A program made the translations under genes and the position numbers. From assembly GCF_014640295.1 (NCBI RefSeq), contig NZ_BMGR01000009.1:1-64000 (forward strand): a stretch of DNA of 64,000 nucleotides. The letters are read 5' to 3'. This stretch comes from Paenibacillus abyssi (lineage in GTDB: Bacteria > Bacillota > Bacilli > Paenibacillales > Paenibacillaceae). Each line of letters starts with the position of its first letter. The first letter of the stretch is position 1. A model generated the notes under the pieces. It was not told the DNA's origin and searched no databases. It worked only from the letters and a program-made list of their open reading frames with translations. This document shows, in pieces, positions 15,787 to 25,329 of this stretch.

Positions 15787-17196
15787 TTAATCGAGCCAAT
15801 TGAAGTGGAATGTGCCTTCTTTGTCCAAACGCTTGAACGTATGCGCACCGAAGTAATCACGCTGTGCTTGCAGCAGGTTAGCCGGCAAACGCTCGGTACG
15901 GTAGCTGTCATAGTAGGAAAGCGCGCTGGAGAACGCTGGTACTGGAATACCGCTCGCTACCGCTGTGGACACAACTTCACGCCATGCGCCTTGATAAGAT
16001 TCGACGATTTCTTGGAAGTAGCTATCAAGAAGCAGGTTGCGCAGTTCCGGATCACGATCATAAGCGTCCTTGATATTTTGCAGGAAGCCCGCACGGATAA
16101 TGCAACCGCCGCGGAAGATCATCGCGATATCGCCATAACGCAGGTTCCAGCCATACTCATCGGAAGCTGCGCGCATTTGGGCGAACCCTTGTGCGTAAGA
16201 ACAAATTTTGCTTGCGAACAGCGCTTTGCGAACCGCTTCGATAAATGCCGCTTTATCACCTTGATACGGAGTTGTCTGCGGCCCTTTCAGCAGCTTGCTT
16301 GCTGCAACGCGCTCTTCTTTCATAGCGGACAAGAACCGGGAGAACACCGACTCCGTAATGATCGACAAAGGAACGCCCAAATCAAGCGAGCTTTGGCTTG
16401 TCCATTTACCGGTACCCTTTTGTCCTGCCGAGTCAAGAATAACATCAACCATAGGCTTTTTCGTTTCCGGATCGTATTTGGAGAAAATATCAGCTGTAAT
16501 CTCGATCAGGTAGCTGTCGAGTTCCCCTTTGTTCCATTCAGTGAAAATTTCATGCAGTTCTTCAGTTGAAACGCCGAGCACGGATTTCAAGAGATGATAA
16601 GCTTCACAAATCAACTGCATGTCACCATACTCGATGCCGTTATGTACCATTTTCACGTAGTGGCCGGCACCATCCGGTCCGATATACGTGCAGCAAGGTT
16701 CTCCGTTAACCTTAGCGGAAATCGCTGTAAGGATCGGTTTGACGAGTTCATAAGCTGACTCTTGGCCGCCTGGCATGATGGAAGGACCATTCAGTGCGCC
16801 TTCTTCGCCGCCCGAAACACCTGTACCAATGAAACGGAAACCTTTGGCTTCGAGATCTTTGCTGCGGCGCTGGGTATCCGGGAAATAAGCGTTACCGCCG
16901 TCGATAATGATATCCCCTTCGGCCAAATGCGGCACAAGGGAGTCAATTGTAGCATCTGTGCCCGCCCCTGCTTGCACCATGATCAAAATTTTGCGCGGTG
17001 TTTCGAGCGATTGCACGAATTCCTCAATCGAATAGGCCGGAACTAGGTTCTTGCCTGCTGCTTCCTTCATCAGATCATCGGTTTTCTCGCGGGAGCGGTT
17101 ATATACCGAAACCGTAAATCCTCTGCTCTCAATGTTAAGGGCAAGATTCTTGCCCATGACGGCTAATCCGATGACGCCAATTTGCTGTTTTGACAT
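15787..17196 (-). CDS. gndA: 6-phosphogluconate dehydrogenase, decarboxylating
   Basis: Oxidises 6-phosphogluconate to ribulose 5-phosphate and CO2 with reduction of NAD(P)+, in the pentose phosphate pathway. The 469 residues match the long form. The N-terminal dinucleotide fold reads [22 protein letters not shown], with NRSREKTD after strand two, which favours NADP. Catalytic and substrate motifs are [37 protein letters not shown], and [11 protein letters not shown]; the C terminus has [13 protein letters not shown]. The start at 17196 ([10 protein letters not shown]) is chosen by homology; an upstream in-frame ATG at 17250 would add an implausible 18 residues. Confidence 0.94.
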   Translation of the reverse strand: MSKQQIGVIGLAVMGKNLALNIESRGFTVSVYNRSREKTDDLMKEAAGKNLVPAYSIEEFVQSLETPRKILIMVQAGAGTDATIDSLVPHLAEGDIIIDGGNAYFPDTQRRSKDLEAKGFRFIGTGVSGGEEGALNGPSIMPGGQESAYELVKPILTAISAKVNGEPCCTYIGPDGAGHYVKMVHNGIEYGDMQLICEAYHLLKSVLGVSTEELHEIFTEWNKGELDSYLIEITADIFSKYDPETKKPMVDVILDSAGQKGTGKWTSQSSLDLGVPLSIITESVFSRFLSAMKEERVAASKLLKGPQTTPYQGDKAAFIEAVRKALFASKICSYAQGFAQMRAASDEYGWNLRYGDIAMIFRGGCIIRAGFLQNIKDAYDRDPELRNLLLDSYFQEIVESYQGAWREVVSTAVASGIPVPAFSSALSYYDSYRTERLPANLLQAQRDYFGAHTFKRLDKEGTFHFNWLD

Positions 17197-17383
17197 TTTG
17201 TTCTTCCATCCCTTTTCATTCATTATTTTTTTTGCCATGACACAATACACCTATTTTACTCTTTTTGCTCAGAGAAGAAAACTACCTGCGCCAAAAATGA
17301 CGATGAGTTTTTCTCATTCTAGATCAGCATAAGCGCCAATGCAACTTTTTCATCAAAATTTCATTTGTGAATTAAATTCAAAT

Positions 17384-17419
17384 GAGGATGCTCCCGCCTC
17401 TTTCTGCGGAAACATCCTC
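17384..17419 (-). terminator. Hairpin terminator downstream of 17455-18051 gene
   Basis: On the minus strand GAGGATG...CCGC and GCGG...CATCCTC form an interrupted stem of about 11 pairs followed by ATTTGAATTTAATT. It lies 36 bp after the stop of the upstream hypothetical gene. Confidence 0.65.
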
Positions 17420-17454
17420 AACTGGACCTTGTCATCTATTCAATTCCCTCTCTC

Positions 17455-18051
17455 TCATAATTCGAGCTGCAGCATTTCTACGCGCAGCGATGCCAACCTC
17501 TCTTTGGAGGCGAGGATATCGGGCTCGCACTCATTCGTCAATGCTTCATGCAGCACCGACAGCTCATAATCGAGTTCCAACCGGAGAACCGCCGCCCGCT
17601 CTTCGGCCCTTTTAGATTGAAAAGCTTGTATCATTTCTTCTGTTGTGACAAATGGCTTCCGTTGATAGATGATTTTGTGCTCCATCCCTGACACCTCCAC
17701 AAGTCGTATGATTTCCCCAAACATAATGCTTTCGATAACAATCTGACGATCCTTGATTCGTTTCACAACTGCATGGCCGCGAGTGTCATTAATCAGCTTT
17801 TCAATTAGTTCGGACAACTTCTCGTCTTTAATGGTGTAATCGCCTACAATCTTGTAACGGCTTCTAATACGTTGAAACCGCAGCTTGACTAACTTTCGAC
17901 CCGTACGAATGGAAATTAGGAAATGGGCATCCGTCTCACTCCAATACAGTGAATAACCTTCGTGAATCAAGTCTCGGATGAGATTCTGGATTTGCCGCCG
18001 ATCGAAGCGCAGCTCCAAATTGCAATATTCTACTTCATAGCTTTTATTCAC
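17455..18051 (-). CDS. Hypothetical protein, 198 residues
   Basis: I do not recognise this protein. It is soluble and charged, rich in Arg, Glu and Ile, with no cysteine cluster or known nucleotide-binding motif. The N-terminal half (residues 1-120) looks alpha/beta, with paired strands such as YSLYWSETDAHFLISIRTG. The C-terminal 75 residues, from FVTTEEMIQAFQ onward, look like a helical hairpin or coiled coil rich in Glu, Arg and Leu. ATG at 18051 starts 58 bases upstream of a regulatory gap shared with yktB. It has its own terminator and appears monocistronic. Confidence 0.6.
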   Translation of the reverse strand: MNKSYEVEYCNLELRFDRRQIQNLIRDLIHEGYSLYWSETDAHFLISIRTGRKLVKLRFQRIRSRYKIVGDYTIKDEKLSELIEKLINDTRGHAVVKRIKDRQIVIESIMFGEIIRLVEVSGMEHKIIYQRKPFVTTEEMIQAFQSKRAEERAAVLRLELDYELSVLHEALTNECEPDILASKERLASLRVEMLQLEL

Positions 18052-18384
18052 GGCAATCCCTCCCCATGTTCATAGATCTCATTGTCGTCCTCCGCCTGTC
18101 TGATTATATTGACGAAATGTTCTGACAATTAAACCTTACTTCTATCTTATACTTCATCTTATGTTCTGGCAACTTGGTTTATTGACTATTTTTAAACTTT
18201 ATTTCGCTTGTCCAAACCATGGGAAAGAGAATAGGGGAGCGATTGCTAATTATACGAAGCTTTTCATTAAAAAGTTGCTTGAGCCTGACATATTTGCGTC
18301 AATAATGAAAGTTGACGAAAGTCATTTCTTCCAGCCGGCTGTGTTATAATGGACAAGATTATATTCGACGGAGGAAATGCCATC

Positions 18385-19026
18385 ATGACAACAATCAATA
18401 CAATACCTTTTGAAGGCTTTACACAAACCGACTTTGACGTATTCGCCATCCCTGGATTGGAACCGCGGATGTCTGCGCTGATCGATAACGTGCGTCCCAA
18501 GCTTCATCAGCTCGGGGAACGAATGGCGCCAACCTTGTCTGTTTTATGCGGAGAAGAGATGTACCCCCATGTAGCCAAGCATGCCAGGCGCACCATCAAT
18601 CCGCCTAACGATACTTGGGTTGCTTTTGCCAACAACAAGCGCGGTTACAAAGCGCATCCCCACTTTCAAATCGGCCTTTTCGAATCGCATCTCTTTATAC
18701 AATTTGCGATCATTTATGAATCGAACAATAAATCCGTTTTTGCGGACCACGCGTTAAGCAGATTGAACGAAATCCGCAGACTGGTGCCTGCACATTATGT
18801 ATGGTCAAGCGACCATATGGTGCCTGGCGGGACCCCGCACGGTGAGATGAAAAGCGACGATCTTAAAGGGCTGCTGAACCGGTTGAAAACCGTCAAAGCG
18901 TCGGAAGCGCTGTGCGGCCTGATTGTTGATCGCCATGATCCACTGCTCCTGGACGGCGAGAAGCTGGTCTCGACGATTGAAGAGACGTTCTCTACTGTAC
19001 TCCCGCTTTATCGGATGGCATTTTAA
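18385..19026 (+). CDS. yktB: DUF1054 family protein YktB
   Basis: A 213-residue member of the YktB/DUF1054 family, found widely in Bacillota and of unknown function. Recognised features are the N-terminal FEGFTQTDFDVFAIPGLEPRM, the middle THDTW-like NDTWVAFANNKRGYKAHPHFQIG, and the His-containing LVPAHYVWSSDHMVPGGTPHGEM segment. The ATG at 18385 follows ACGGAGGAAATGCCATC; an in-frame ATG 36 bases earlier lacks a site. It is monocistronic and ends in a strong bidirectional terminator. Confidence 0.85.
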   Translation: MTTINTIPFEGFTQTDFDVFAIPGLEPRMSALIDNVRPKLHQLGERMAPTLSVLCGEEMYPHVAKHARRTINPPNDTWVAFANNKRGYKAHPHFQIGLFESHLFIQFAIIYESNNKSVFADHALSRLNEIRRLVPAHYVWSSDHMVPGGTPHGEMKSDDLKGLLNRLKTVKASEALCGLIVDRHDPLLLDGEKLVSTIEETFSTVLPLYRMAF

Positions 19027-19033
19027 TATGCGT

Positions 19034-19063
19034 AAGAGGCTGCCTGACGTCAGGCAGCCTCTT
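19034..19063. terminator. Perfect palindromic bidirectional terminator
   Basis: A 14-bp perfect stem AAGAGGCTGCCTGA / TCAGGCAGCCTCTT with a two-base centre lies between the convergent yktB and MFS genes. It can serve both strands. Confidence 0.85.
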
Positions 19064-19101
19064 CTCATTAGGTTGAAATGAAATTGTACTGAAGCCTTCG
19101 A

Positions 19102-20271
19102 TTAGTATGCTGCGCCTTTGCGGTCTACAAACAAAAATCTTGAGAGCAGTAGCAGCGCTGCTAATGACAACGCTCCGCCGATCAGATAAGGCAGCTGTAC
19201 ATCCATCGTGAACAGTAGCGTGCCTGTGATCGGACCCACAATCCTGCCTAAACTATCCATTGAGGAGCTTAGACCGGAGGCGATTCCTTGGCCTACCGTT
19301 GTTTTCTGTGTAATTAACGATGTGACACAAGGCCGTATTAACGCATTACCGATACCGAATATGGCAAGGTAGATCGTTGCAGTCCACAAATCATGCGATG
19401 TCATAAGCAACAAGAAGCCGGCAGCCGATATGATTAAGCCTGCCATGATGAATTTGGGCTCATCACCTTTGCGGATATACCTTCTTACGATGCCGCCCTG
19501 CACTAATGCACCAACCAAGCCACAGATGAAAAACATCATGCCAACCTGCTTAGGCGTCACGTCAAAACGGTACATGCCGAACAATTGGAGCGTGGCTTCG
19601 AGGCCTGCTAGTGAAAAAGCAACAAAAAATGCAAGCACATATAGATATCGAACCGATCCGGAAAAAGCCTGCCAGCGGGATGGCGCTTTTTCCGCTTTCG
19701 TTCTCCGTTTTTCCGGAGGCAGCGATTCCTTTAACTTGGATAAAGCCATCAAGTAGGTTACTAATGCAAGCCCCGCCGCTGTGAAAAAAGGCGTTGCTAA
19801 CGAGATTTCGCTTAACAATCCGCCGACTCCCGGACCGATCGTAAAGCCAAGCCCGATGGACATCCCGACGAGCCCCATTCCCTTGGTCCGCTCCTCCGGC
19901 GGTGTAACATCAGCCACATATGCGACAATGACAGACGCCACTGCCCCAGAGAATAAACCGCCGAGGATCCTGGATAAGTACATCAAGGTTAAGCTCTCCG
20001 TCCCCAGACCGAACAGCAAAAAGCTTGCCGCGAAGCCAAGCACTCCTGTCAGGATGACAGGGCGCCGTCCAATCCGGTCAGATAATGCGCCCCAAATGGG
20101 TGATAATAAAAAAGAAATGGCGGAGTAAATCGATAACATTAGCCCTGTATGTAATTCCAAAGATCCGGGGTCGACATCTTTAATGATTTCCGGCATCACC
20201 GGAATAATGATGCCAAAACCAATGAAGGTGGTTAATAACATCAGCATAACGACTGCAAGTGGTTTATTCAT
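19102..20271 (-). CDS. MFS transporter, drug:H+ antiporter (DHA1) type
   Basis: A 389-residue major facilitator with 12 predicted membrane helices. It has the DHA1 marks: FIGFGIIIPVMPEI in helix 1, motif A as LSPIWGALSDRIGRRPV between helices 2 and 3, and the motif C-like GLGFTIGPGVGGLLSE in helix 5. This group exports drugs such as tetracyclines, quinolones and dyes by proton exchange; the substrate is not predictable here. The start is ATG at 20271 after GGAGGGAACTTAAG; longer in-frame starts reach into the speA leader and are unlikely. It is divergent from the decarboxylase gene with about 155 bp between them. Confidence 0.85.
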   Translation of the reverse strand: MNKPLAVVMLMLLTTFIGFGIIIPVMPEIIKDVDPGSLELHTGLMLSIYSAISFLLSPIWGALSDRIGRRPVILTGVLGFAASFLLFGLGTESLTLMYLSRILGGLFSGAVASVIVAYVADVTPPEERTKGMGLVGMSIGLGFTIGPGVGGLLSEISLATPFFTAAGLALVTYLMALSKLKESLPPEKRRTKAEKAPSRWQAFSGSVRYLYVLAFFVAFSLAGLEATLQLFGMYRFDVTPKQVGMMFFICGLVGALVQGGIVRRYIRKGDEPKFIMAGLIISAAGFLLLMTSHDLWTATIYLAIFGIGNALIRPCVTSLITQKTTVGQGIASGLSSSMDSLGRIVGPITGTLLFTMDVQLPYLIGGALSLAALLLLSRFLFVDRKGAAY

Positions 20272-20427
20272 CTTAAGTTCCCTCCACCCGATATCGTACC
20301 ATAACTTGTAATCGCATGGAAATGAACAATTCAGTAACAAAATCCGCTTGCATTCCCCCCTGTTTTTGCTATACTCAACCTTGTTTGCAGTTTGAACCAC
20401 TTTATTAGGAAAGGCTGGGATGAAACG

Positions 20428-21897
20428 ATGGATCATAATCGAACCCCGCTGTTCAGCGCACTGCGCAGCCATGCGGAAAAAAATCCCGTACAGTTCCATA
20501 TTCCCGGACATAAGAAAGGGTCAGGAAGCGACCCGGAGTTTCGCTCCTTTATCGGCGACAATGCTTTGTCGATCGATTTGATCAATATCGCTCCACTTGA
20601 TGACCTGCATCAACCGACCGGTGTTATTGAAGAAGCGCAGCAGTTGGCCGCTGACGCATTCGGATCGGATTACACCTATTTCTCCGTGCAAGGGACTAGC
20701 GGCGCTATTATGACGATGATCCTTACCGTCTGCGCACCAGGCGATAAAATCATCGTGCCTCGCAATGTTCATAAATCAATTATGTCGGCCATTATTTTTG
20801 CAGGCGCCAGACCGGTATTTATCTCACCGGCCAGGGACGCAAACCTGGGTATCGATCACGGCATTACGACCCGTTCCGTGCGGCGGGCGTTGGAACGCCA
20901 TCCGGATGCGAAAGCGGTTGTCGTCATCAACCCTACTTACTTCGGCATCTGCGCCAACTTGAAAGAAATCGTCGATCTCGTGCACAGTTATGATATTCCT
21001 GTTTTGGTCGATGAAGCGCATGGCGTGTTAATTCATTTTCACGATAAGCTGCCGATGTCGGCGATGGAAGCCGGAGCCGATATGGCTGCTACCAGCGTGC
21101 ATAAGCTTGGTGGGTCTATGACACAAAGCTCGGTCCTGAATGTTCGCAAAGGCCGGATCAACCCGCAGCGCGTGCAGACCATTATCAGTATGCTAACAAC
21201 AACATCTACTTCCTACATTCTGCTTGCATCGCTTGACACCTCCCGGCGCCAGCTCGCGCTTCACGGTCACCGTCTTGCAGAGGAAGCGATTTCCCTGGCT
21301 CAATATGCCCGTACCGCAATCAATGGAATTCCCGGCCTTTATTGCTTTGGTGAAGAAATTCTTGGCGGGGAAGCAACCTATGACTATGATCCGACGAAAT
21401 TGACCATTCACGTCCGCCATCTGGGCATTACAGGGTATGAGACTGAGAATTGGCTGCGCGAGCATTATAATATCGAAGTTGAGCTTAGCGATATGTATAA
21501 CATCCTTTGTCTCGTTACCCCAGGTGAGCAAAAAGAAGCGATTGAAATTCTGCTTACCGCACTCAGACAAATGTCGGAGCAGTATTACCAAGTAAATGAA
21601 GCAAAGGAACTGGTCGTTAAAATTCCGAGCATTCCCCAGCTTTCATTAACGCCAAGAGACGCTTTCTATGCGGAGACGGAGGTCGTGCCGTTCAAAGAAT
21701 CGGCCGGAAGAATTATCGCGGAGTTCATCTACGTCTATCCGCCGGGCATTCCGATCATGCTCCCGGGCGAGGTCATCTCTCAAGAAAACATCGATTATAT
21801 TATCGATCATGTTGAGGTCGGATTGCCTGTCAAAGGGCCGGAAGATCGGAGCATTCAATTCGTGAAAGTTATCGTTGAGGAAACGGCGATTTTCTAA
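20428..21897 (+). CDS. speA: Orn/Lys/Arg decarboxylase-family enzyme (arginine decarboxylase SpeA-like)
   Basis: A 489-residue PLP enzyme of the aspartate-aminotransferase-fold decarboxylases, like Bacillus SpeA (arginine to agmatine, polyamine synthesis) and YaaO-like lysine decarboxylases. Seen are the N-terminal FHIPGHKKG, FSVQGTSGAIMTMI, LVDEAHGVLIHFHDKLP, and the PLP-lysine motif ATSVHKLGGSMTQSS. The C-terminal decarboxylase domain shows YPPGIPIMLPGEVIS. The length fits the short Gram-positive form, without the flavodoxin-like wing. ATG at 20428 begins MDHNRTPLF; the nearest ribosome-binding stretch, AGGAAAGG, is about 14 bases away. Substrate choice between Arg and Lys is uncertain. Confidence 0.85.
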   Translation: MDHNRTPLFSALRSHAEKNPVQFHIPGHKKGSGSDPEFRSFIGDNALSIDLINIAPLDDLHQPTGVIEEAQQLAADAFGSDYTYFSVQGTSGAIMTMILTVCAPGDKIIVPRNVHKSIMSAIIFAGARPVFISPARDANLGIDHGITTRSVRRALERHPDAKAVVVINPTYFGICANLKEIVDLVHSYDIPVLVDEAHGVLIHFHDKLPMSAMEAGADMAATSVHKLGGSMTQSSVLNVRKGRINPQRVQTIISMLTTTSTSYILLASLDTSRRQLALHGHRLAEEAISLAQYARTAINGIPGLYCFGEEILGGEATYDYDPTKLTIHVRHLGITGYETENWLREHYNIEVELSDMYNILCLVTPGEQKEAIEILLTALRQMSEQYYQVNEAKELVVKIPSIPQLSLTPRDAFYAETEVVPFKESAGRIIAEFIYVYPPGIPIMLPGEVISQENIDYIIDHVEVGLPVKGPEDRSIQFVKVIVEETAIF

Positions 21898-21910
21898 TTC
21901 CGTTACAATA

Positions 21911-21951
21911 CGAAGGGGCCGTCCCAGTCATGGGAAGCCCCTTCGTTTTTT
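21911..21951 (+). terminator. Rho-independent terminator after speA-like gene
   Basis: CGAAGGGGC and GCCCCTTCG pair, with an inner CCCA/TGGG extension, followed by six T. It lies 14 bp after the stop codon. Confidence 0.9.
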
Positions 21952-22047
21952 GAGGTTCAACAGAGAACTGCGCATTCGAATGTTCACGCTTCTCAGAATT
22001 ATTCGACCTGTTCCGTTTTGGTTTGAACCGTTCAATTACCAAAAGTA

Positions 22048-22087
22048 AATGGCGCCACAGCAGGTGTAAGTCCCTGTGACGCCATTT
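22048..22087. terminator. Hairpin, probable terminator for the DUF3055 gene
   Basis: AAATGGCG-CCACAG and CTGTG-ACGCCATTT form a 13-14-bp stem with one imperfection. It lies about 65 bp downstream of the minus-strand DUF3055 gene, with a second imperfect repeat at 22104-22130 in between. Its U tract is short, so direction and strength are uncertain. Confidence 0.5.
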
Positions 22088-22150
22088 GCTTTCTGATTAT
22101 GGGGGCTAGTCTCAGAGAGACAGCCTCTTTACCTGGTTGTTAGCGCTTAC

Positions 22151-22441
22151 TTAATATTGATCGCGTACGTCGAGCGACGGCAAACGACTCATCAGGAAAG
22201 ATTGTAGCTCCTCCGCTGCTTTTGGATCTTGAAGAAGAAATGCTTGCTGCAAATCGTCCAGATTCGATAAATCCTCCAAGCAGAACAGTGTGGATTTGCC
22301 GGTCTGCATACAAATGACAAGTGGTTTTCCGAAAAATTGATTTGTGAATACGATTGAGAAATCATATCGTGCCCGATCCGTAATGAAGCCAACAAAATGA
22401 ACATTGGTTTGTTCCGAAACATCATACAGTTGTTCGAACAT
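22151..22441 (-). CDS. DUF3055-like small protein
   Basis: A 96-residue soluble protein resembling the DUF3055 family of Bacillota: VHFVGFITDRARYDFSIVFTNQFFGKPLVICMQTG in the middle has the alternating strand pattern of that family, followed by a helical AFLLQDPKAAEELQSFL tail. ATG at 22441 follows AGGAGGAGAAATTT. Function is unknown and no catalytic residues are evident. It is isolated, with its own promoter gap of about 135 bp toward the divergent DUF1885 gene. Confidence 0.65.
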   Translation of the reverse strand: MFEQLYDVSEQTNVHFVGFITDRARYDFSIVFTNQFFGKPLVICMQTGKSTLFCLEDLSNLDDLQQAFLLQDPKAAEELQSFLMSRLPSLDVRDQY

Positions 22442-22577
22442 AAATTTCTCCTCCTCACAAAATTTTCAGAATATTTCTACTATTTTATCATATTTCGCTG
22501 CCAACGGCAATAGCTAGACAACCCACATATTGTCAACCTTTTTCATCTTTGCTATGATGTTCGTGGGGGTGGGATGT

Positions 22578-22997
22578 TTGAGCCAGAGCGCATACATCAA
22601 ATTCGTTGAAGGTTCCGCCGTCGAGAGGATGGAACTTGAGGAAATTAAAGCACGTTTACAGCGGTACCGTGAGCAAACCTCACTCACCGGCAAACAGTTG
22701 GACTGGGATTATGCGGATGCCGCGTTCCCTTACACGATTGAGACAAAGCCAGGAGAAGAAGACCGCTGGTTCTATCTGAAGGGCAAGGAGCCGTTATACC
22801 GTTACATTGTATTCGGTGTCGGATCAGTCACAGAGGAAGAGAAGGAACGCCATCATATCCAAGTCGTATTGCCTGATGACGCTACTCACGGCGATAAGGC
22901 CAAAGGGAACGAGCTGTGCAAATATTTAGCCAAGCATTTGAAGGCCGAGCTTCACCTCTTTAACGGCCGTACCATCTATTATAATCCTAGGAAGTAA
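22578..22997 (+). CDS. DUF1885 family protein
   Basis: A 139-residue soluble protein beginning SQSAYIKFVEGSAVERMELEEI when started at the TTG at 22578, which fits the DUF1885 family N terminus and length. A GGGGGTGGGATG stretch just upstream is the only plausible ribosome-binding region; an ATG at 22530 would add 16 hydrophobic residues that do not look like a signal peptide. Internal features include LDWDYADAAFPYTIE and WFYLKGKEPLYRYIVFGVG. Role unknown. A bidirectional terminator separates it from the convergent DUF1292 gene. Confidence 0.65.
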   Translation: MSQSAYIKFVEGSAVERMELEEIKARLQRYREQTSLTGKQLDWDYADAAFPYTIETKPGEEDRWFYLKGKEPLYRYIVFGVGSVTEEEKERHHIQVVLPDDATHGDKAKGNELCKYLAKHLKAELHLFNGRTIYYNPRK

Positions 22998-23013
22998 TTA
23001 GAATTGAAAACAG

Positions 23014-23041
23014 AAAGGGCAGCTCGCATGAGCCGCCCTTT
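23014..23041. terminator. Bidirectional terminator
   Basis: A 12-bp stem AAAGGGCAGCTC / GAGCCGCCCTTT with a GCAT loop lies between convergent genes, with T residues on the plus side. Confidence 0.8.
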
Positions 23042-23053
23042 TCTATTGCCTTC

Positions 23054-23365
23054 TTATGATTGTGCTTCATTCTCTTGATTTGCAATTTCTTCATAAATTT
23101 TTGTAACACGGTTCCATTCTTCATCGTCCTCAATGCCGACCAAGAACGCTTCTTCATTCTCTTCTTCGATGCGGAAAATAACGCCGTCTGCTTCCGGATC
23201 ATTACGATCAAGCAGTACTGCATACACTTGATTCTCGGATTCAAAGGTGAATACCATAACCATTTCCCGTTCGTTGCCTTCTTCATCGCTTACCAAGAAC
23301 ACATGCTCTTCATGCTCATGATCATGGTCGTGATTACAATTTTCGTCATGCTTATGTTCGCTCAT
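23054..23365 (-). CDS. DUF1292 family acidic protein (YrzB-like)
   Basis: A 103-residue, strongly acidic protein. Its N terminus is a His/Asp/Glu-rich segment (KHDENCNHDHDHEHEEH), which looks metal-binding, followed by the DUF1292 core VFLVSDEEGNEREMVMVFTF, VYAVLLDRNDPEADGVIFRI and AFLVGIEDDEEWNRV. YrzB, in the yrrK-yrzB region of Bacillus, is the best-known relative; its function is not established. The start is ATG at 23365 (MSEHKHD) behind GGGGTATTCC rather than an ATG six codons earlier. Confidence 0.8.
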   Translation of the reverse strand: MSEHKHDENCNHDHDHEHEEHVFLVSDEEGNEREMVMVFTFESENQVYAVLLDRNDPEADGVIFRIEEENEEAFLVGIEDDEEWNRVTKIYEEIANQENEAQS

Positions 23366-23491
23366 TGGAATACCCCATTTCAATTAAGTCAGTTAAGAAT
23401 CACTTACCCACGTATAGTAACATGTTCTATTAACCCGGTCAAACAACGAATGCTCCCGCCCATAATTGGAACGAAAGCATTCAACGATCGG

Positions 23492-24055
23492 TTATTCTGA
23501 GGTAATGGTTTTCTCGGACACCGAGAACCATTCATCTGATGAGGCCGTCTTCATGTAGAACCTTACGGTATACTTACCAGCTGAATCAAAGTGGTATCTG
23601 ATCTCCTTGGTAGGGAACCAGAAATTATCCTTTTGCTTTGTCACCGCTTGAGATTGGATCAATTCCTCTTTGCCGAACGGATCGGCAATCACAATCTTAA
23701 CGGCGGAAAGATCCGTTTTTAAGTTGTCCACCTGCGCCCATACGCTGAATGTAATCCGGCTTCCTTTGGTTACATTTCCGAATATCGTTTTGTCTTGAAA
23801 CAAGAACATATGGACATTCGGATTAAATAAGGAAGCCCGCTTATTATTCTCGTCCCATACAATGATAGAGTTCACCGAATTGGCAATCTGCCTTAGCGGC
23901 AAGTACGTTTTTCCCTCGGTTAACAACCCCGATTCATTTAACTCCGAACCATTTATGAAAACACGAACTTTTTGTGTTGCCGAATCCGCAAACAACATCG
24001 TTCCGCCCCAAAGTGACATAATAAGGAGCAGGATGAGTAATTTTCTGAATTTCAT
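23492..24055 (-). CDS. Secreted protein with copper-amine-oxidase-type stalk domain
   Basis: A 187-residue exported protein. It has a clear signal peptide (MKFRKLLILLLIMSLWGG...FA) and then a copper-amine-oxidase N-terminal-like stalk domain: VRVFINGSELNESGLLTEGKTYLPLRQIANSVN, followed by VWDENNKRASLF. These stalk domains are common in Paenibacillaceae envelope proteins and are not enzymatic. The C-terminal half is beta-rich (FHFDSAGKYTVRFYM-like), suggesting an Ig-like fold. The ATG at 24055 follows GGAGGTTTTAGATTC. The ligand or partner is unknown. Confidence 0.7.
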   Translation of the reverse strand: MKFRKLLILLLIMSLWGGTMLFADSATQKVRVFINGSELNESGLLTEGKTYLPLRQIANSVNSIIVWDENNKRASLFNPNVHMFLFQDKTIFGNVTKGSRITFSVWAQVDNLKTDLSAVKIVIADPFGKEELIQSQAVTKQKDNFWFPTKEIRYHFDSAGKYTVRFYMKTASSDEWFSVSEKTITSE

Positions 24056-24221
24056 GAATCTAAAACCTCCACCCATTGGTCTTTGGATGTAAGGTTATAC
24101 TCAAATATAGCTGCAAAGTTGCGCTATACTATCCAACTTTTTTATACACTGACTTTTGTCACTTCCTGTTGAAAGGCGCGCTTTCCTGGGAAATAGGAAA
24201 TACCCACTTACTATTATTTCC

Positions 24222-24422
24222 TTATAATTTTTTCCGGGTCAATATACAAGGCACGCCTTTACCCACCGCACCGGGCCTGCTCATGCGAGCTAAATAATCC
24301 ATTCCTCTGTCACAAGGCGTTTTACATACCGCACACGTATCTGACAGTACTAATTTCATTACATATTGCTTTTTATCCGATACGAGTTGCTTTTTCGCTT
24401 TTCCCTTTTTATTTTTACTCAT
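24222..24422 (-). CDS. Small basic Cys-rich hypothetical protein
   Basis: A 66-residue basic protein starting MSKNKKGKAKKQ, with a CAVCKTPC cluster near residue 30 and a further PC near the C terminus, which could coordinate zinc. No family is recognised. The ATG at 24422 follows AGGAGCTGCTCCTT-type sequence on the minus strand. It is likely a small nucleic-acid- or metal-binding protein, but this rests on composition only. Confidence 0.5.
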   Translation of the reverse strand: MSKNKKGKAKKQLVSDKKQYVMKLVLSDTCAVCKTPCDRGMDYLARMSRPGAVGKGVPCILTRKKL

Positions 24423-24599
24423 AAGGAGCAGCTCCTCTCTCCCTTGCATTTATCAACTCCTACCCATATCGTATGATTTCATGTCGCCGAACGTATCCGC
24501 AGCTGTCACGGTACATGCAACTTTTCAATGGGCTTTACTTTCATTTCTCGTACGGACATGTTAAATTTTAAGAAATAATTGCTCAGGAGGAGCTGCCGC

Positions 24600-25328
24600 T
24601 TGAAAATACAAATGCTTGGAACCGGGAGCGCGTTTGCGAAAACCTATTACAATAACAATGCACTCGTATACGCAGATGATTTTACTCTGATGATTGATTG
24701 CGGCATTACTGCGCCTACAGCCTTGCACAAGCTGGGCAAATCGTTAAATGATATTCATGCCGTCCTGATTACGCATATTCATGCCGATCATGTCGGCGGT
24801 CTTGAGGAATTGGCATTCCGCATGAAATTCCAACACAACCGAAAGCCTTTGTTGTATGTTCCATCCAAAGTGATTACACCGTTATGGGAGAACACGCTAA
24901 AAGGCGGGTTAACGCAGGATCAGTGGCCGTCCATCGATGACTTCTTCGATGTCGTGCTTTTAGAGGAACACGTGCCTGTGATGATCACACCCCAGTTAAA
25001 GGTGGAGATTATAGAGACGCCTCATATCCCAAATAAACCAAGCTACTCGCTGTATATAAATGACCGGTTTTTCTACTCAGCCGATATGCAGTTTCATCCT
25101 CAGCTCCTGCATCAGTTGGTGGAGGAACGCGGATGCCGCACGATCTTTCATGATTGCCAGTTCCAATCTCCAGGCGTCGTTCATGCATGCCTGAAAGAGC
25201 TGCTCACTTTGCCTGATGAGCTCCAGAAACTGGTCTGGCTGATGCACTACGCTGATGATCAGGAGCAATTTAAAGGGAAAACAGGCTATATGCGATTTGT
25301 GGAGCAGCACAAAATCTACGAAGTGTGA
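24600..25328 (+). CDS. MBL-fold metallo-hydrolase (RNase Z-like)
   Basis: A 242-residue metallo-beta-lactamase-fold protein. The metal-binding motif is THIHADHVGGLEELAF near residue 60, preceded by FTLMIDCGITAP. Later metal ligands are ETPHIPNKPSY, YSADMQFHP with the bridging Asp, and LVWLMHYADD. The N-terminal KIQMLGTGSAFAKTYYNNNALV is typical of RNase Z/ElaC-type and related hydrolases. The start is a TTG at 24600 right after CAGGAGGAGCTGCCGC; the upstream ATG at 24579 would lie before the ribosome-binding site. Substrate is unknown. Confidence 0.8.
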   Translation: MKIQMLGTGSAFAKTYYNNNALVYADDFTLMIDCGITAPTALHKLGKSLNDIHAVLITHIHADHVGGLEELAFRMKFQHNRKPLLYVPSKVITPLWENTLKGGLTQDQWPSIDDFFDVVLLEEHVPVMITPQLKVEIIETPHIPNKPSYSLYINDRFFYSADMQFHPQLLHQLVEERGCRTIFHDCQFQSPGVVHACLKELLTLPDELQKLVWLMHYADDQEQFKGKTGYMRFVEQHKIYEV

Positions 25329-25329
25329 T

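Noticed and set aside
15805-16569. A 254-codon plus-strand frame
   Set aside because: It is antisense to gndA, a well-conserved enzyme; no ribosome-binding site or domain supports it.
22104-22130. Second terminator next to the DUF3055 gene
   Set aside because: The inverted repeat GGCT-GTCTC/GAGAC-AGCC is imperfect and has no T run on either strand.
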